Source: Heterobilharzia americana (Eukaryota; Platyhelminthes; Trematoda; Strigeidida; Schistosomatidae). From it: 64,000 bases of DNA. A program made the translations under genes and the position numbers. The stretch spans positions 137,844,786 through 137,908,785 of the forward strand of contig OX104127.1 of assembly GCA_944470555.2 (NCBI GenBank). Direction: 5' to 3'. This document shows, piece by piece, positions 23,716-35,465 of this stretch. Every line of letters begins with the position of its first letter. Position 1 is the first letter of the stretch. Below the pieces are notes generated by a model. It was given only the letters and a program-made list of their open reading frames with translations. It did no database searches and was not told the origin of the DNA.

Positions 23716-25734
23716 ATAGGGATCAGTGAATGTCTGAGGTACTGAATAATGTGAAACACAATTATTTATCCACATGGTTAGCAAATTATGACTACTTACT
23801 CAAAAATCATATTTTTACTTGTTATGTAGATAGGTAACTTTTGAGAATTAGAAAATGGTTAACAACACTTTATCACATCTTCTTCCTGAACATTAGTTCT
23901 AAACAATGCTAAGAAATACGTTAGTTGCTTTAAAAAGTAATTTTTAATAATCGTAGTTTATTTGAACACAAATAAAAATATTTATTGGAAGAAATAAACA
24001 AAATTAAAGATTTTACGTGGCAAGAAATAAGTTCCACTGTGTCATTATTCGTGAGTCTTATGCCGTATACAACCTACTTGAGGTAACTTGAGGTAAGAAA
24101 GGCTCCAAGTCTTCTTGATGAGTCACAAGTAACTTGTCACCTTGTCTTTGTCCTCTTACCGCTTAGTTATTACTAAACATTAGTCCTGTAGTCAGTGTAA
24201 ATGCATAATTCAAAGTTTGTTGCTTCCACTGTTAAAAAGCTAGTAAGTAGACGAACTAAATCCGTCATTCACTCATTGACTGATAAGTAAAGTCTGTATA
24301 CTTTTCTACATATCGACTGTCAAGAGGATATATGAAATGATAATTATATTAAATTTTCTAATTTTCCAAAGGTTTTACTCAAAATGGAGTGAAACTATCA
24401 GCTTTAGAGCAACAGCTAAATTCAAGGCACTTTGCCAGATACGACGAACAATTTTTACGGAACAATCTTTTGTAGATAGCATGGAATTTAAAAACTCAGA
24501 GCAACTTGAGGTTAAAAAAGATCAACTTCAATGGCGCATGACAACTGGCAATTTAAGAAATTGCAGTCAGGGGACAGTGTAAATAGCTATAGAGTGGAGT
24601 TGATACTTATTCACTATTACTCTACACGAAACTTACCCTTTAGGCTAATTAGTGATATGCCTCCGGTAGAACTCCGTCTTCACCAGTAGTTTATGATGTT
24701 ATATTAAATGGACTGGAGCTAGTTTATTACTATACAGTAAGTCAAATTTAGATGTTTAAAAGAACATGAAAAATAGAAATCTTATAGTTTTTAGACAGTT
24801 AGTAAGGTACTCTCAGTGTTAATATACAAAAGGAAATAAGATAAAAATGGGGATATACAGTGAAGAATCAAGCAAGTTTATGACAGCTTAGTATATAGGA
24901 TTGTGGTGTTAAGTAGGAAGGATAAGTATCTTGTCAATACTAACTATGTGATGATAACAAGACCAGAAGAAGGATGCAAAATACAAGTTGAATAACGGCG
25001 TAGTTCACACTGGTGTATTCTGTGCATTCTAAGCCATGTTACACTTATAATCAGTGTAAAGATGATGGGTGCCTGGACTTTTGAAGGCTCCTGTTGCATG
25101 TTAAATATAAGCTTTAAACCAGATACATTGGACTAGTTGTTGTACAGTGGATACATTTACAAACTTTCTGTTCTTATCTTCTGAGTCTTTTGATATTAAA
25201 GGGGCTGTTTTTACGCGATCAGAAGCCTATAAGACTTTGTGCTGAACACTGATAATGGTGGAAGTCGATCTTCGATGTGTAGTTTACTGAATGTCTGAAC
25301 TAAGATATTACAGTCTATTGTGATCAGAAACCATATTCTTTTAGCTACGCTTGCCTAAAATTACACAGTGAACAATTTAAGGCTCAAAATCGTTCTCAAG
25401 AATGATTCTTCTATAATAATTAATGAAATTTAACAATTCACATCACTGGTAGCACTTACTGGGTGTTTGATTATTAATTTTACCTACATATTACAACATT
25501 TCTTTGATTTCGATAGCTGAAATGTGATGGAAACTACGATCGGTTGAAATACGACCCATACACCAATAGCGCATGTTGACTTTAAAAATGCCATCTCCTG
25601 AAAATCTATCACCCACCTATTCTGGCTATAGCTGTTCGCCAATAAAAATCATAGATTTATATGTTTATCAATTAAAATTCCGTTTAATTCATTAAGTCAG
25701 TAAAAACACAAGAGAACGATGACATATGAGGTCA
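23716..25734. other. No supported gene; one candidate exon
   Basis: A possible short + strand exon lies at 24372-24471 (see findings). The rest is non-coding. Confidence 0.45.
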
Positions 25735-25895
25735 GTTAGTTGGAAGTGAAGCGGAAGTCAAATGAAGGCCTTGGTGGTATCTGGATTATGTGCGATTATG
25801 GGTCTGCACTACTGAGGAGCCACATACTAGGAAAAAACACCTACTCAGTGCTCTTGGGTTTTCTATGACTCTCCAACTTTATCAGCCTGTTATGT
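25735..25895 (+). mobile_element. SINE B copy, internally deleted
   Basis: 5' region (TGGAAGTGAAGCGGAAGTCA) joined to CTGCACTACTGAGGAGC and CAGTGCTCTTGGG. The tRNA-like head between them is missing. Confidence 0.65.
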
Positions 25896-26748
25896 TTATT
25901 ACCTTTAAAATTATCATTATTATGTTTTCACCACCGATATATCCCTTCAGTATTCATATCTTGAAAGGATGTGAAAATAATTTAGGTTTTCTCCCCTCAA
26001 ATTAACAAATATGATAACAAGAACAATGCCAAACATAAAATCTGGTAATCAATTTCATCTCTCACATTTTGAAATTAGCATCTTAAAACAATAAGATGGT
26101 GTCATTCATTACTCAATGAATTCCCCAGTGTCGTTTTTCATTGTTGCTGTTATCTTTGTTGATTATACAATAATACTGAGATATAAGTAGCGTTTTGTTT
26201 CTGTCATTTGTTTTTGTTTTTCTGAACACAAAAATCGAATTTAATCTTGATATTCATTATGAATAAAAATGTACATTTACAGACTAGGAGGAAGACATGG
26301 GTGTTGGCCTGTCCAGTAATTGTGGCATGGTTATAGTTGCTAATATATTCATTTTAGCTTTTCAAAGGAACTCATTACATGTTATGGTATGTTGTATGTA
26401 TGGATATATATATGAATAGGAAAACAAGGTACATTTCTAAATAAGGCTTTATTTAATTCTTATCTGTTTTATACATCAACTTAGATCAACTGTTCTACCT
26501 TGTAGGTTCCTTGGTAAAATCATTTATTAAACATGTTCACATCTAATCATATTATTTATTCTTTTTTTATTATATTTAATCCATTTGCAATCATTTTGTT
26601 TATTCATTATGAATAAAACAGTATCAAAAAGAAATTATACTAATTCCTTAACTGTTGCATTTTATATATGTGCGTTTTTTGGATAACTGATTTCTTTGCC
26701 TAATCTTCTTTCTGGATATTTTGGTGTAATTGTTATGCATTCTGAATG

Positions 26749-26770
26749 TTTTTCAATTTGATGTGTATAC
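26749..26770 (+). other. Probable U12-type (AT-AC) splice acceptor of the Cav2 gene
   Basis: The exon for IS1 must start at or very near 26771 to keep the conserved PFEY residues, and the upstream frame has a TAA at 26727-26729. There is no AG anywhere between 26633 and 26771. The intron would end in TAC. TTTTTCAAT at 26749-26757 puts a candidate branch A 15 nt before the exon, the spacing typical of U12 introns, though it matches only 6 of 9 positions of TTCCTTRAY. A perfect TTCCTTAAC lies at 26644-26652 but is about 120 nt from the exon. Conserved minor introns in voltage-gated ion channel genes are established; their use here is inferred. Confidence 0.7.
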
Positions 26771-26876
26771 GCCATTCGAATATATGGTCCTGTCAACGAT
26801 TATAGCTAATTGTGTTGTCTTAGCAATGGAAGTTCATTTGCCTAATAAAGACAAGCGTCCATTATCAGAAAAACTG
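26771..26876 (+). CDS. Cav2-like: Cav2-type calcium channel alpha-1, exon for segment IS1
   Basis: This internal exon has 35 whole codons after one leading base. It reads [19 protein letters not shown] followed by [15 protein letters not shown]. That is the first membrane segment of domain I of a voltage-gated calcium channel alpha-1 subunit and the start of the S1-S2 loop; the HLP-x-x-DK-x-P-x-S-x-x-L pattern is typical of Cav2 (neuronal, presynaptic) channels. The donor is CTG|GTAAGT. The leading G would complete a CC|G proline codon, giving the family's PPFEY start. No AG precedes the exon; the bases before it are GTGTATAC. The 106-nt length equals what I recall for the orthologous vertebrate CACNA1 exon. 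The protein would be the pore-forming, voltage-sensing subunit in the plasma membrane. Only a fragment of a roughly 2000-residue protein is visible here. Confidence 0.93.
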
Positions 26877-27739
26877 GTAAGTAGTTCATTGACTTGAATT
26901 CAAAATATTGTTTTTTAACTAATGAGTCGTTTTTATAAGTCATATGCAGTGTTGTTTCAAAGGATTTGCCAATGTAACTAGATAGTATCATTTCCCTTGA
27001 TCTGCGTTCTTTCAGAACGCAGCTAACATGCACCATCGACTGCACTTAAGTCTCTATGAAATATCATCGGATAAGTAAACAAACAATGAACTTTTGCCTA
27101 ACAGATTGCTTTTGCATTGAAGCTATCTTATATATTACTGTGGTGGAATTCTGTGAATAGAATGTTTTTAAAAACTTGTTTCAAGATATATCTAATGGCA
27201 TGATTTCTTATCACAGTCTCTTACACTAAATGATCAGTGACAACCTTCTATTGAACATTACGGTTGTAATCGCTGGATGTGAACAACTGACACCTTGGAT
27301 TATAATTCATACTTTTGTAAGTTACAGCATGTTTGAAATCAAAATAAACCCAATATTTCGCAAAGCAGTCAAATCTAGACAGTTTGAACAGAGTTGATGG
27401 AGTACAGCTAGGTGCTTCTTGGTAGTTACTAGTTAGGAAGCAAGAAGAGTAACTCTAGCATTTCCCTTTAACATCAGCCTCAACTTTATTATCTCTGTAC
27501 CTGCTACAATACAAACTGAATTGATTGATGCATTATTATAATCGTCACTTCTATCATTACGTTCATTCATTTTCACTCTAATCCGAAAAATCAATGAAAA
27601 AACTCGGTAATACTATTCAGTCACATACATAGTGAATTGACATGCACATCCACTTCATACTGCCTCATTGTACTTAGAAAATTACCGAATGACTATAATG
27701 TCACCTGTGCCCGTTTGTGTCGGATATTTATTGTCATTT

Positions 27740-27855
27740 CGATTTTCTGAGATAGCTATGGTTTGGGAGACTAGTATTTATACTGGGTGATGATTGAAGG
27801 TTAAATGAAAATGTGGACCGTCGCCGAATTCGAACCAACAACCACCGGGTTGGTG
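27740..27855 (-). mobile_element. SINE C fragment in the Cav2 intron
   Basis: Reversed tail TATGGTTTGGGAGACTAGTA and reversed B box GAATTCGAACCAACAACCAC. It is truncated before the A box and followed by unrelated sequence. Confidence 0.65.
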
Positions 27856-28374
27856 TTATGTTATCATGGGAGATATGAATAGTAACACACACACACTAAG
27901 CATAAAACAAAAGACATACAACTTCATATTGAACCATTAGTTACCATATTTTCGAAAAACAATGACTATACGAAGAGAATTGAACAAGGATATTAGATAC
28001 ATGTCTTTGGATTCATTTACATACCCTTCACATTTTAACTTTGACTATTTTCCTAAAGAAGCTTGAAACAGACTTCCGTGCTAAACGTTAAAACTACTTT
28101 ATTTCAAACTATATCTAATGTTCAACTTTGACTCAGTGCCCAATATTTGCCATACTATTCGGTCAAATCATGATCATAGTTCATATAAACTGACACCTTT
28201 CCTAATTTAGGAGGACTAGACAAACATATCCACCATACAATGTCAATTACCATCTACAATACTCTTCAGACGCATTCAACATTTAGTTTTTTCATTAAGA
28301 AAATTAATCCATAGTATTACTTTGAGAAGTATGTTTTGACAAGATGAAAGTTTCTCTTCCGTTTCAGTTGATGT

Positions 28375-28455
28375 TTCAGATTTATCACAGAAAGAAACAG
28401 TATTATTTACTAGATTTAGTTTCAGAGACAATTTGTTGTCCATAGTCAAATCAAA
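28375..28455 (-). repeat. 3' tail of lineage-E PLE repeat
   Basis: On the minus strand GACAACAAATTGTCTCTGAA is followed by AAATAATACTGTTTC, matching the shared 3' tail seen at 47605-47660. No coding part is visible. Confidence 0.45.
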
Positions 28456-29408
28456 TTAATCCAGCAAAATATTATTATTTCACTCTAAGATACTACATCT
28501 AATAGACCAATTGAAACGCAGTTATCTTCTACCACATTGTCCATGTTTTCCTTTTACAATAATGTCATTTTTTCACGTCAAAGTAACATTTCCTGGACAT
28601 ACAGACTGAAGTGATTGGCATTCAATTGATAAGATTTAGTTTCATGCACTTTTTTTACTTTAAATAATGAAACACTTACTGTAGTGTATTACAGAATAAT
28701 TTCTTGAAGCATATATGTGTTGTATATGTGGCTGTGAGAGACGGCCATTGAAAGGAGAGGAAATGACATGGTTCCAGGTGTTTGATCACCGTTCTCTTCT
28801 TAGCTACGAGTGTATGTCGTGGTGTTACCATATAATTAACCTAGAAATCAGACGTAGAATTTTATGTAGAAGAGGAAAGTTGAATGATTAGTTTATGCAC
28901 ATTCATCGACTCAGGTGACTAGATCATCTAAACTGGTGGTTGAAAAATCTAGGTGATATGATTGGAATCACTCGCTATGGCGTAGATTTATCGATACACT
29001 TTCTTCACTTGTCACCTTACTGCATTCTTGCTTGGTATGGTGATATAAGGTTTGGCAATTTGGACCGTTAAGCAGTAATGCCAGATTGATTTTGTCCGTC
29101 AGTTTGCTGTACATATAAGTCACTTATATTCAGCTTTTAAAAACAGGTTTTGACCTGCGCGGAACTTGTTATCGAGTGCTTCGAAATCACTGAAATTATT
29201 CTTACCCATCAATAACTAATTATTTACTGTATAAAATTAAATTCATTGCACAAGTTTTTCCAAACAATCCAGTTCATCATCTGTCTACATACGCTGAAAC
29301 TTATTTCCAATAGAATAAGTCTTCTTAATTTCGAATTAAAGTGAAACCTGTTCAATTTTCGCTGAAACTTGTAATTCATAGTTTTATACTGGATCGAAAA
29401 GGTTAGGC

Positions 29409-29580
29409 CTAGTGCGTTAGTGGCTGAGTGAATACCGCTTTGGTGTTTGGAATGATGGATAAAGGGTTCTGTTCTCGGTGGTAACACCATCACTCACAAG
29501 GGTGCAGGCACATCCATCTGACCAGTCCTAAAAACGACGAAACGCACGTCTTCTACCTCATTCTTGGTCACCGCAAAGTA
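29409..29580 (+). mobile_element. SINE A copy, ribozyme decayed
   Basis: Head GTGGCTGAGTGAATACCGCT, B-box region GGGTTCTGTTCTCGG, then CTGACCA, where the invariant G is now C, followed by CGACGAAACGCACGTC. One core mutation and a weak stem II make cleavage unlikely. Confidence 0.7.
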
Positions 29581-29819
29581 AATTACTTTCAACTTTCATC
29601 TGCGTGCCGATATCTACCACTGTGATTACACAGCCGCATGTATATGTTCTTGGTTTCACATCTTCAGTTTTTTTCTTTTCAATGTACTAATATCTGACGA
29701 TGAACAAACTGATGAATCACAAGGAGAAATCACAATCTTGTATTACAAAGTGTCTTCCTTACTGATATTTATTTACGACAATTTAGCTGTTAGTTTTTGA
29801 TGATATTTTGATTACAGGT

Positions 29820-29990
29820 GATTTGCATCACAGCATGACATCATCTGGAGAACCGATGAAAACCCCCGAAAATTGAAGGTCTGGTTAGTTCCACATGGGA
29901 CTACTCAGGGAGCGTAGCCATAACCTACTGGGACACGAAGCCCAAGACCATGAGGTCTTTTGGCAAACACGCTACCATTCAGCAGCTTGT
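29820..29990 (-). mobile_element. SINE B copy, decayed
   Basis: The plus strand shows GACATCATCTGGAGAACC (reversed tail), GGACTACTCAGGGAGC and CACGCTACCATTCAGC (reversed head). The 107-codon frame over it is incidental. Confidence 0.6.
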
Positions 29991-31244
29991 TCACGCTGGT
30001 GTAATTTTGTCAGCTGTAATATAGCACATTCAATAAACAATGAATGTGGTGAGGATCCACACCAATCTCGAATCGGCTCACTTAACAAGTCATACCCTTT
30101 TTATAAAACTTCAGTAAATCCTGTGGAATGGGCTGCTTTCTCTGAACATGTTGAAACATACCTGTCTACCTTCAAGTATTCATTTAAAAAGGGTAGGATG
30201 AAGTTCGGAAGTAATTAACCTTTGGAATTTCACTGAAAATTATCCCTTTTTACAGTTACCTAATGTAATAATACTTAATGTTGACGGCCACTTTCCAGTC
30301 AGCAAGTGTAGGTAAATCTTTAAATAAGAGAAAAGCAAAGAAAGCATCACCAGTGTTTACTATAGGAAACTGAAAAAAAACTCCATTTCTGTTACCTGAT
30401 CGTACGTTAACCTGTGACATTTTCATAAACTAAGCAAACAAAATTAATTTTTGAAATATATGGTGTATGAAAATTGTTTAATGCCTACAATTTGGTATTT
30501 ACAGAAAACAGAATGAAACCAGGCTAGTTTTATAACATTCAGGGGAGAAAAACTTTTATAGAAATCTTATCAAATGAATGCCAATCACTTCAGTCTGTAT
30601 GTCCAGGAAATGTTACTTTAACATAAGAAAAGTATCATCTTGTCAAAACATACTTCACAAAAAGCAATACTGTGGATTAATTTTCCTAATGAATAGACTA
30701 AAATATTGGATGCGTCTGAAGAGTATTGTAGATGGTAATTGACGTTGTATGGTGGATATGTTTTTCCAGTCTTTTCCTATGTTATTAACGTTGTCAGTTA
30801 TTTCTCTGAAGTGACTGCAGTCTTGTTGTTGATTAGATGGCTATCACTGACTGTAGCAGTGCAGGGGTGATTAACGATGTTTTACTCACACGATTCAGTT
30901 ATACCAATAAATGAATTGGTGCTACGATTCAAGCTGCTTTCCAGTCATCTTTCGGATAAAGTAACCTTTTCTGTCAAACAATGATGTCTTTTAGCTGTAC
31001 CATTTGTTATAATGATTCACTGGTTATAATCCAACTATCTTAGAAGCACCATAGGCCAAAGAATACTCACATTCATTGTAGGAGCTGCTTATGACACTTC
31101 TTGTGATCTTTATTATAGCGTTATCCAAAGGGTAAAGTGCATACAATATGAAAGTGAATCTATTTCAAACAATAAATTACATCATTTTGAACATTCATAT
31201 GCTTAATTGCAAGCAGTTTTCACTATATTTTGGAAATTTTATCA

Positions 31245-31415
31245 ACCTTTAGTTGGCAGTCATCATGGACTGACATCAGCTGAAGAACCACTGAAAACCT
31301 AGAAACAATATACAGATCATTTGTGACTTGGCTTGAAATGATAACTCCTAAAGTCCCAATGAAAGCAGTGATCGGCAGGTCAAAGTCGGGTGTCATGCCA
31401 AACACTCAACACCGC
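31245..31415 (-). mobile_element. SINE B fragment, head-to-head with the next
   Basis: GTCATCATGGACTGACATCA and GAACCACTGAAAACC are the reversed tail. The rest is degraded beyond about 31330. Confidence 0.6.
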
Positions 31416-31419
31416 ATTG

Positions 31420-31600
31420 TGTGAAGGTCACGCTATATCTCTAACTGACAGGAATAGGAGAATGTGGATCACTGAATCCCAATACAGTGGCTGAATGGCG
31501 AATTACTAGCCACGAAACCTAAAGATCATGGGTTCGATCCCGGCCGAGGTCATGGATGTGTACCACTGAGTAGTCCCATACTCATACCAGTCTATGTTGA
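31420..31600 (+). mobile_element. SINE B copy, truncated
   Basis: CAGTGGCTGAATGGCG head, GGGTTCGATCCCGGC B box (perfect), then CCACTGAGTAGTCCCATACT. The ribozyme is truncated after the first strand. Confidence 0.75.
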
Positions 31601-31849
31601 ATAGCAACTTTAAATCTATGAAAATAGCAAACAATCACCCAGTGATCTTTGCAGATCGTCACGTAAGTGGGTAGTATCTGAATAATCCGGTGGATTAAAT
31701 CGAAATAAACTCATAACCTGAATACGGTTATGCAATCTTTCAGTCACTAAGCTTTAGATGTACACATCATAAATCGTCTATTGTATACAAGAAAAGTGAT
31801 AAAAATTTCCAGGCGTAAGTATGTTGTATATTATTGATGCATAGGGAGC

Positions 31850-32012
31850 TAGCAGTGGAATCCAAGACGCGCATTTCGTCTTATTTGGCACTCGTCAGCT
31901 GGGTTTACCTCCAAACCAGTGTGCGACGTTGTTTGCAGTAGGACTCGAACTCATAACCGATCGCTTCAATTACAAGAGCATCATCCACTAGACCTTCGAG
32001 TCATGATAGCCA
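31850..32012 (-). mobile_element. SINE A copy with intact hammerhead core, 133 bp from a Cav2 exon
   Basis: The minus-strand head includes GGACTCGAACTC (complement) as B box. The 3' half includes the ribozyme at 31860-31908. It lies in the Cav2 intron, antisense to the channel gene. Confidence 0.85.
31860..31908 (-). ncRNA. Hammerhead ribozyme core, antisense in the Cav2 intron
   Basis: On the minus strand: CCCAG|CTGACGA (complement of 31892-31898), stem II GTGC-CAAATA-AGAC with two mismatches, GAAA (complement of 31874-31877), TGCGC stem III, and GTC (complement of 31866-31868). Stem I is four pairs (CCAG with TTGG, including G-U). Core bases are intact; stem II is damaged. Confidence 0.6.
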
Positions 32013-32144
32013 CTTATTGTGTGATGGATGTCATACAAGCAACAGTATTATAAATAAGTTGTATTAATAACATTATCCCCTGGTGTTTGAATTTTGTGAA
32101 ATATTTCATTGCTTATTTGTTTGTTTTTTCTATTTCATAATTAG

Positions 32145-32284
32145 GAAATCACTGAAAACTACTTTTTGGGTATTTTTACTTGTGAAGCGTTCCTAAAAAT
32201 TATTGCTCTTGGATTTATACTTCACAGTGGATCTTATCTGAGGAATATATGGAATATTCTAGATTTTGTTGTTGTTGTCACTGG
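32145..32284 (+). CDS. Cav2-like: Cav2-type calcium channel alpha-1, exon for IS2 to start of IS3
   Basis: A polypyrimidine tract ending CATAATTAG precedes the exon, and GG|GTAAGT follows it. The 140-nt exon reads [11 protein letters not shown] then [16 protein letters not shown] (segment S2), and then [19 protein letters not shown] (loop and start of S3). The acidic E in EAFLK and the D in LDF are the conserved S2/S3 charge-transfer residues of voltage-sensor domains. YF-x-GIF, KIIALGF and H-x-GSYLRN favour Cav2 over Cav1. It begins in phase 0, exactly matching the end of the exon at 26771-26876, and ends two bases into a glycine codon. The 140-nt length is the one I recall for vertebrate CACNA1 exon 3. 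The next exon (IS3-IS4, with the RTLRAxRVLRPLK voltage sensor) was looked for downstream and not found. Confidence 0.96.
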
Positions 32285-33920
32285 GTAAGTTTTGAAGTGT
32301 TCAATAACTGACTTTTTATAAGCTGTATATGGAAATTTTCATTGGAATTTTGTCATGTACACTATTTTTTGCTTTACGTTTGTGGATATCTTGTAGAAAG
32401 TATATTTAAATTTATCAGTAGTTTTGAATGACAGAAAAGTTTTGATAGAACGCAGCTTTAAACTGTATTCACTATTTTAACTGTTTAAAATTTTATTTGG
32501 CTCAAGAACGTTATAAAAAGTGGAATTATATGGAAGTAATCACAAAGAGTTAACAGTTATATATAAACCGTAATATTTTTGTTGAATCAGATGCTGAGCT
32601 TTTCAGTTCATTCAAGTATGAGGAACTGAAAGATCTTATTGTTATGAGCTGATGTTGCAGCTTACGCATACTTTATTGACTATTTAATTTCATGAAAATA
32701 GGATGAAGGAATGTTCAAAACATGCCTTGATGACTGCCTTAATAGGTCAAAGAGAGCACCATCAAAATAGTCAGTACGGTAAAAAGCCTAACATAAGGAG
32801 TCACCTGCTTAATCTTCTCATTTACACAACTCAACCTAAGAAATCTCCAGTATTTCTCCTCTGATATCAGAACCTTTACACTTTTACCTACTTCTTCTGT
32901 TGTGTATTCTATGGTAAACTACACTTCCTATCCTGGTCATACAGAGATATTTGAATGATTGATATGATAACAGCTATTTTATATTGATCAATTTATATGG
33001 ATGGATTATGAAATCGCTCAGTAATATTCACTACTGAAACCGTTCATCAGTAGTAAAACATTGTTTAAATTTCAAAGGGTTTTATAAAATACTTCTAAGG
33101 TCATTAATGATCGTAACACAATTCATGATGAAATATATAACAAGGAGAAGTGCATTTCTTGTTTAAATGAATCAAAAACCAATTTTTTACTAAACAATAT
33201 CCTATGCTTGAAAAAAAGTACTGAAATAAGGATAAACAACACCACAAAAGCTCTGCTTTGGGTATACAAATCTGATCTTATTGTATTAAGTATATGAAAT
33301 GAACAAATTTAGATTTCTGAAAAAACAAGTAAACAATTTATCAGCTTTAGAAACAATATGAAATCAGAAACCAACTTTTCAGTGTCAACCGCAAAAGTAT
33401 CTCGTTTTCAAACAAATTCGGTGACTAATTTTATCATAATTGCTAATTCCAACACAAATAATTGTCAGAATGACTATTTTTTTTACAAAAAATATCCAAA
33501 TATGCCTTAAAGTTATTTATTCATGCATATAAATGCCCGCAAGAAAACCGGTCGCTTGCTATGATGCGGGTAATTGCATTTAGGGACGAAAGTCACTGAT
33601 AACCACCAAGCAAATCATAAAGTAATATCCTAAAGTTATTGATCTAGTCTTTACTGTGTAATCGTAAGCGTTTCATATTCACATACATTTTGAGATTCAA
33701 AGTCTCATTTCAGTCATACACTTAAAGATACTTTCGCAAACGTGGAAACAAGTTAGCATCAGTGAAATAAAACACTAATTCAGAAAACACTTATTTTTTT
33801 GTTTTCCTTACAAAATATTACATTCTAACTAGACTGTATATTAGGAATACAGGACTGTTACACTGACAATTTACGCCATTTACGTACTCAAGAAAGATGA
33901 AACCAGCATAACTTACATTG
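32285..33920 (+). other. Start of the next Cav2 intron
   Basis: Begins GTAAGT after the IS2-IS3 exon. No exon for IS3-IS4 follows. This stretch has no SINE or retroelement match. Confidence 0.6.
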
Positions 33921-33924
33921 GTAT

Positions 33925-34075
33925 TCATCCGGAAATGAAATGAGTGAAAAAATCCTTGAAAACAAGGGAGCACTGAACACTGTTTCGTCTTTGTTTAGGA
34001 CTACTCAGCAGAATGTATCCATAATCTCCACTAGGGATGGAATTTACTACTTTCAGGTTTCACAGCTAGCACATC
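33925..34075 (-). mobile_element. SINE B copy, head-to-head with the next
   Basis: The plus strand shows GAGCACTGAACACTGTTTCG and GACTACTCAGCAGAATG, the reversed ribozyme with CTGAGTA in place of CTGAGGA. Confidence 0.65.
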
Positions 34076-34079
34076 ACCT

Positions 34080-34295
34080 ATCAGACACTGGATTGGAACA
34101 GAATGGTCTAAACTTATAACTTCTATCAGTTCGATCTCTGGTAGGGAAGTGGATGCTGACTGCTGGTGAGGCCCATGCTAGGATAAAACAACCGCCCAGT
34201 GCTGCTAGATTTTTAGTCGTTCTCCAACTGATGTCAGTCCATGATGGGTTCCAAGTTGAAATCAAGAAATCACCAAGAATCTTCAAATAGTTTGA
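34080..34295 (+). mobile_element. SINE B copy
   Basis: CAGTTCGATCTCTGG B box, CTGGTGAGGCCCATGCTAGG, CGCCCAGTGCTGC, and the tail CTCCAACTGATGTCAGTC. Ribozyme core positions are mutated. Confidence 0.7.
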
Positions 34296-35164
34296 ATACC
34301 TTGAATAAAGAATTCGGTTAATTTTTTTCTTTAAAAATTGGTAACAAGAATGGCAATACTCAATCTGATTCAATATTCATTTGCATAGTGGAAGGAATTT
34401 TCTCACTTTAAAAAAAAGAAAAAATTAATTTCCCGAAGAAAACACAGAGTACAGTGCAGAATTTTTAAAAACATTTTTGACATATTTTTAAAACCATACA
34501 GCTTAGAAAGACAATTCACTTACGCTTATTGTAACGTCGAAAAAAAAGAATACCTTATCCAGTACGCTACACAGCACCTTATTTGTTCAATTGCTTCCTT
34601 AAATCTGTGTTACACTTTTAACCGAATACTGAGTCTAGTTTATCAGTTCGCTCCTACAGTAGCAATCAAAGCATTCATTGAATGAAAGAACTTTTCATAA
34701 GCTTCTTAGATTTCGACTGCTCAGACATTAGCAACTAATGTACCGATGAATGCAAACTTATTCAATTTTAAATTCTCAACTGGTTGATCAAAAGATGAAA
34801 AATTCTAGTATATTACTAGTAATTCTTGTTCTAATTTGCCTTATAGTATTGCTTATGAAACATTTTGTACCTTAAAACGAAACTGAAAAATTAAACAGTT
34901 CAAAAGGGTTTGCATTTCAGTCATAGTCTGAACTGAAATCTGCAATGCAGTTTGTTAGAAGAAAGACTTAGGTTCATGTGAAGTCTAATGTTCATCATAT
35001 TTTGTGTAAAGTACCTGGAAAGAGATTACAAAACATTTGGAAAACAAGATGCATCATCATAATTGCTTACACGCTCGTGCTCATTGGATAACCATACCTA
35101 AGAACTGCATGATTTTGTAGAAATTAGGGAATTCATTGTCAATTTAGAGGCTTATGGAGATTTA

Positions 35165-35360
35165 TTGATTAGAAGTTGGCATTCATCACAGACTAACATG
35201 AACTGGAGAACCAGTGATTACCGGGGAGCGCTAATTGGCTGCTTCATCCTACTGTAAAACTCCTTAGCAGTGTGCACTCATGATCTCACCAGAAGTTGTT
35301 GCAAGGACGTGACTGGGTCGGAATCCTACAGTCGTTACTTTCCTACTTCCGTCAACTGGA
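35165..35360 (-). mobile_element. SINE B copy, head-to-head with the next
   Basis: GTTGGCATTCATCACAGACT (reversed tail), CTCCTTAGCAGTGTGCACTC (reversed CTAAGGA with stem I), then a decayed head. Confidence 0.65.
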
Positions 35361-35364
35361 TCCT

Positions 35365-35465
35365 GGCGGTGTTTTGAAGGGGTCGCATATTAGAGCGAAG
35401 CAACTATTCAATGTACCCAGCTTTTAATGGCTCTCCAAATGATGTCAGTACGTGATGAATACCAA
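35365..35465 (+). mobile_element. SINE B 3' fragment
   Basis: GCATATTAGAGCGAAGCAAC, then CTCTCCAAATGATGTCAGTA and GTGATGAATACCAA. Only the 3' half is recognisable. Confidence 0.6.

Larger units (their letters stand above)
26877..32144 (+). other. Cav2 intron between the IS1 and IS2 exons
   Basis: A 5268-nt intron with GT (GTAAGT) and AG (CATAATTAG) ends, phase 0. It holds SINE fragments at 27740, 29409, 29820, 31245, 31420 and 31850 and one PLE tail at 28375. No other exon is visible. Confidence 0.85.

Noticed and set aside
26644..26652. Perfect U12 branch motif TTCCTTAAC as the branch site of the Cav2 acceptor
   Set aside because: It is about 120 nt from the exon, far beyond the usual 10-25 nt. 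Kept only as a remark.
26842..27045. Minus-strand 67-codon frame
   Set aside because: It overlaps the 3' end of the Cav2 exon and its donor on the other strand and has no motif; it is a shadow.
29895..30218. 107-codon + strand frame
   Set aside because: It begins inside a reversed SINE B copy and has no recognisable domain.
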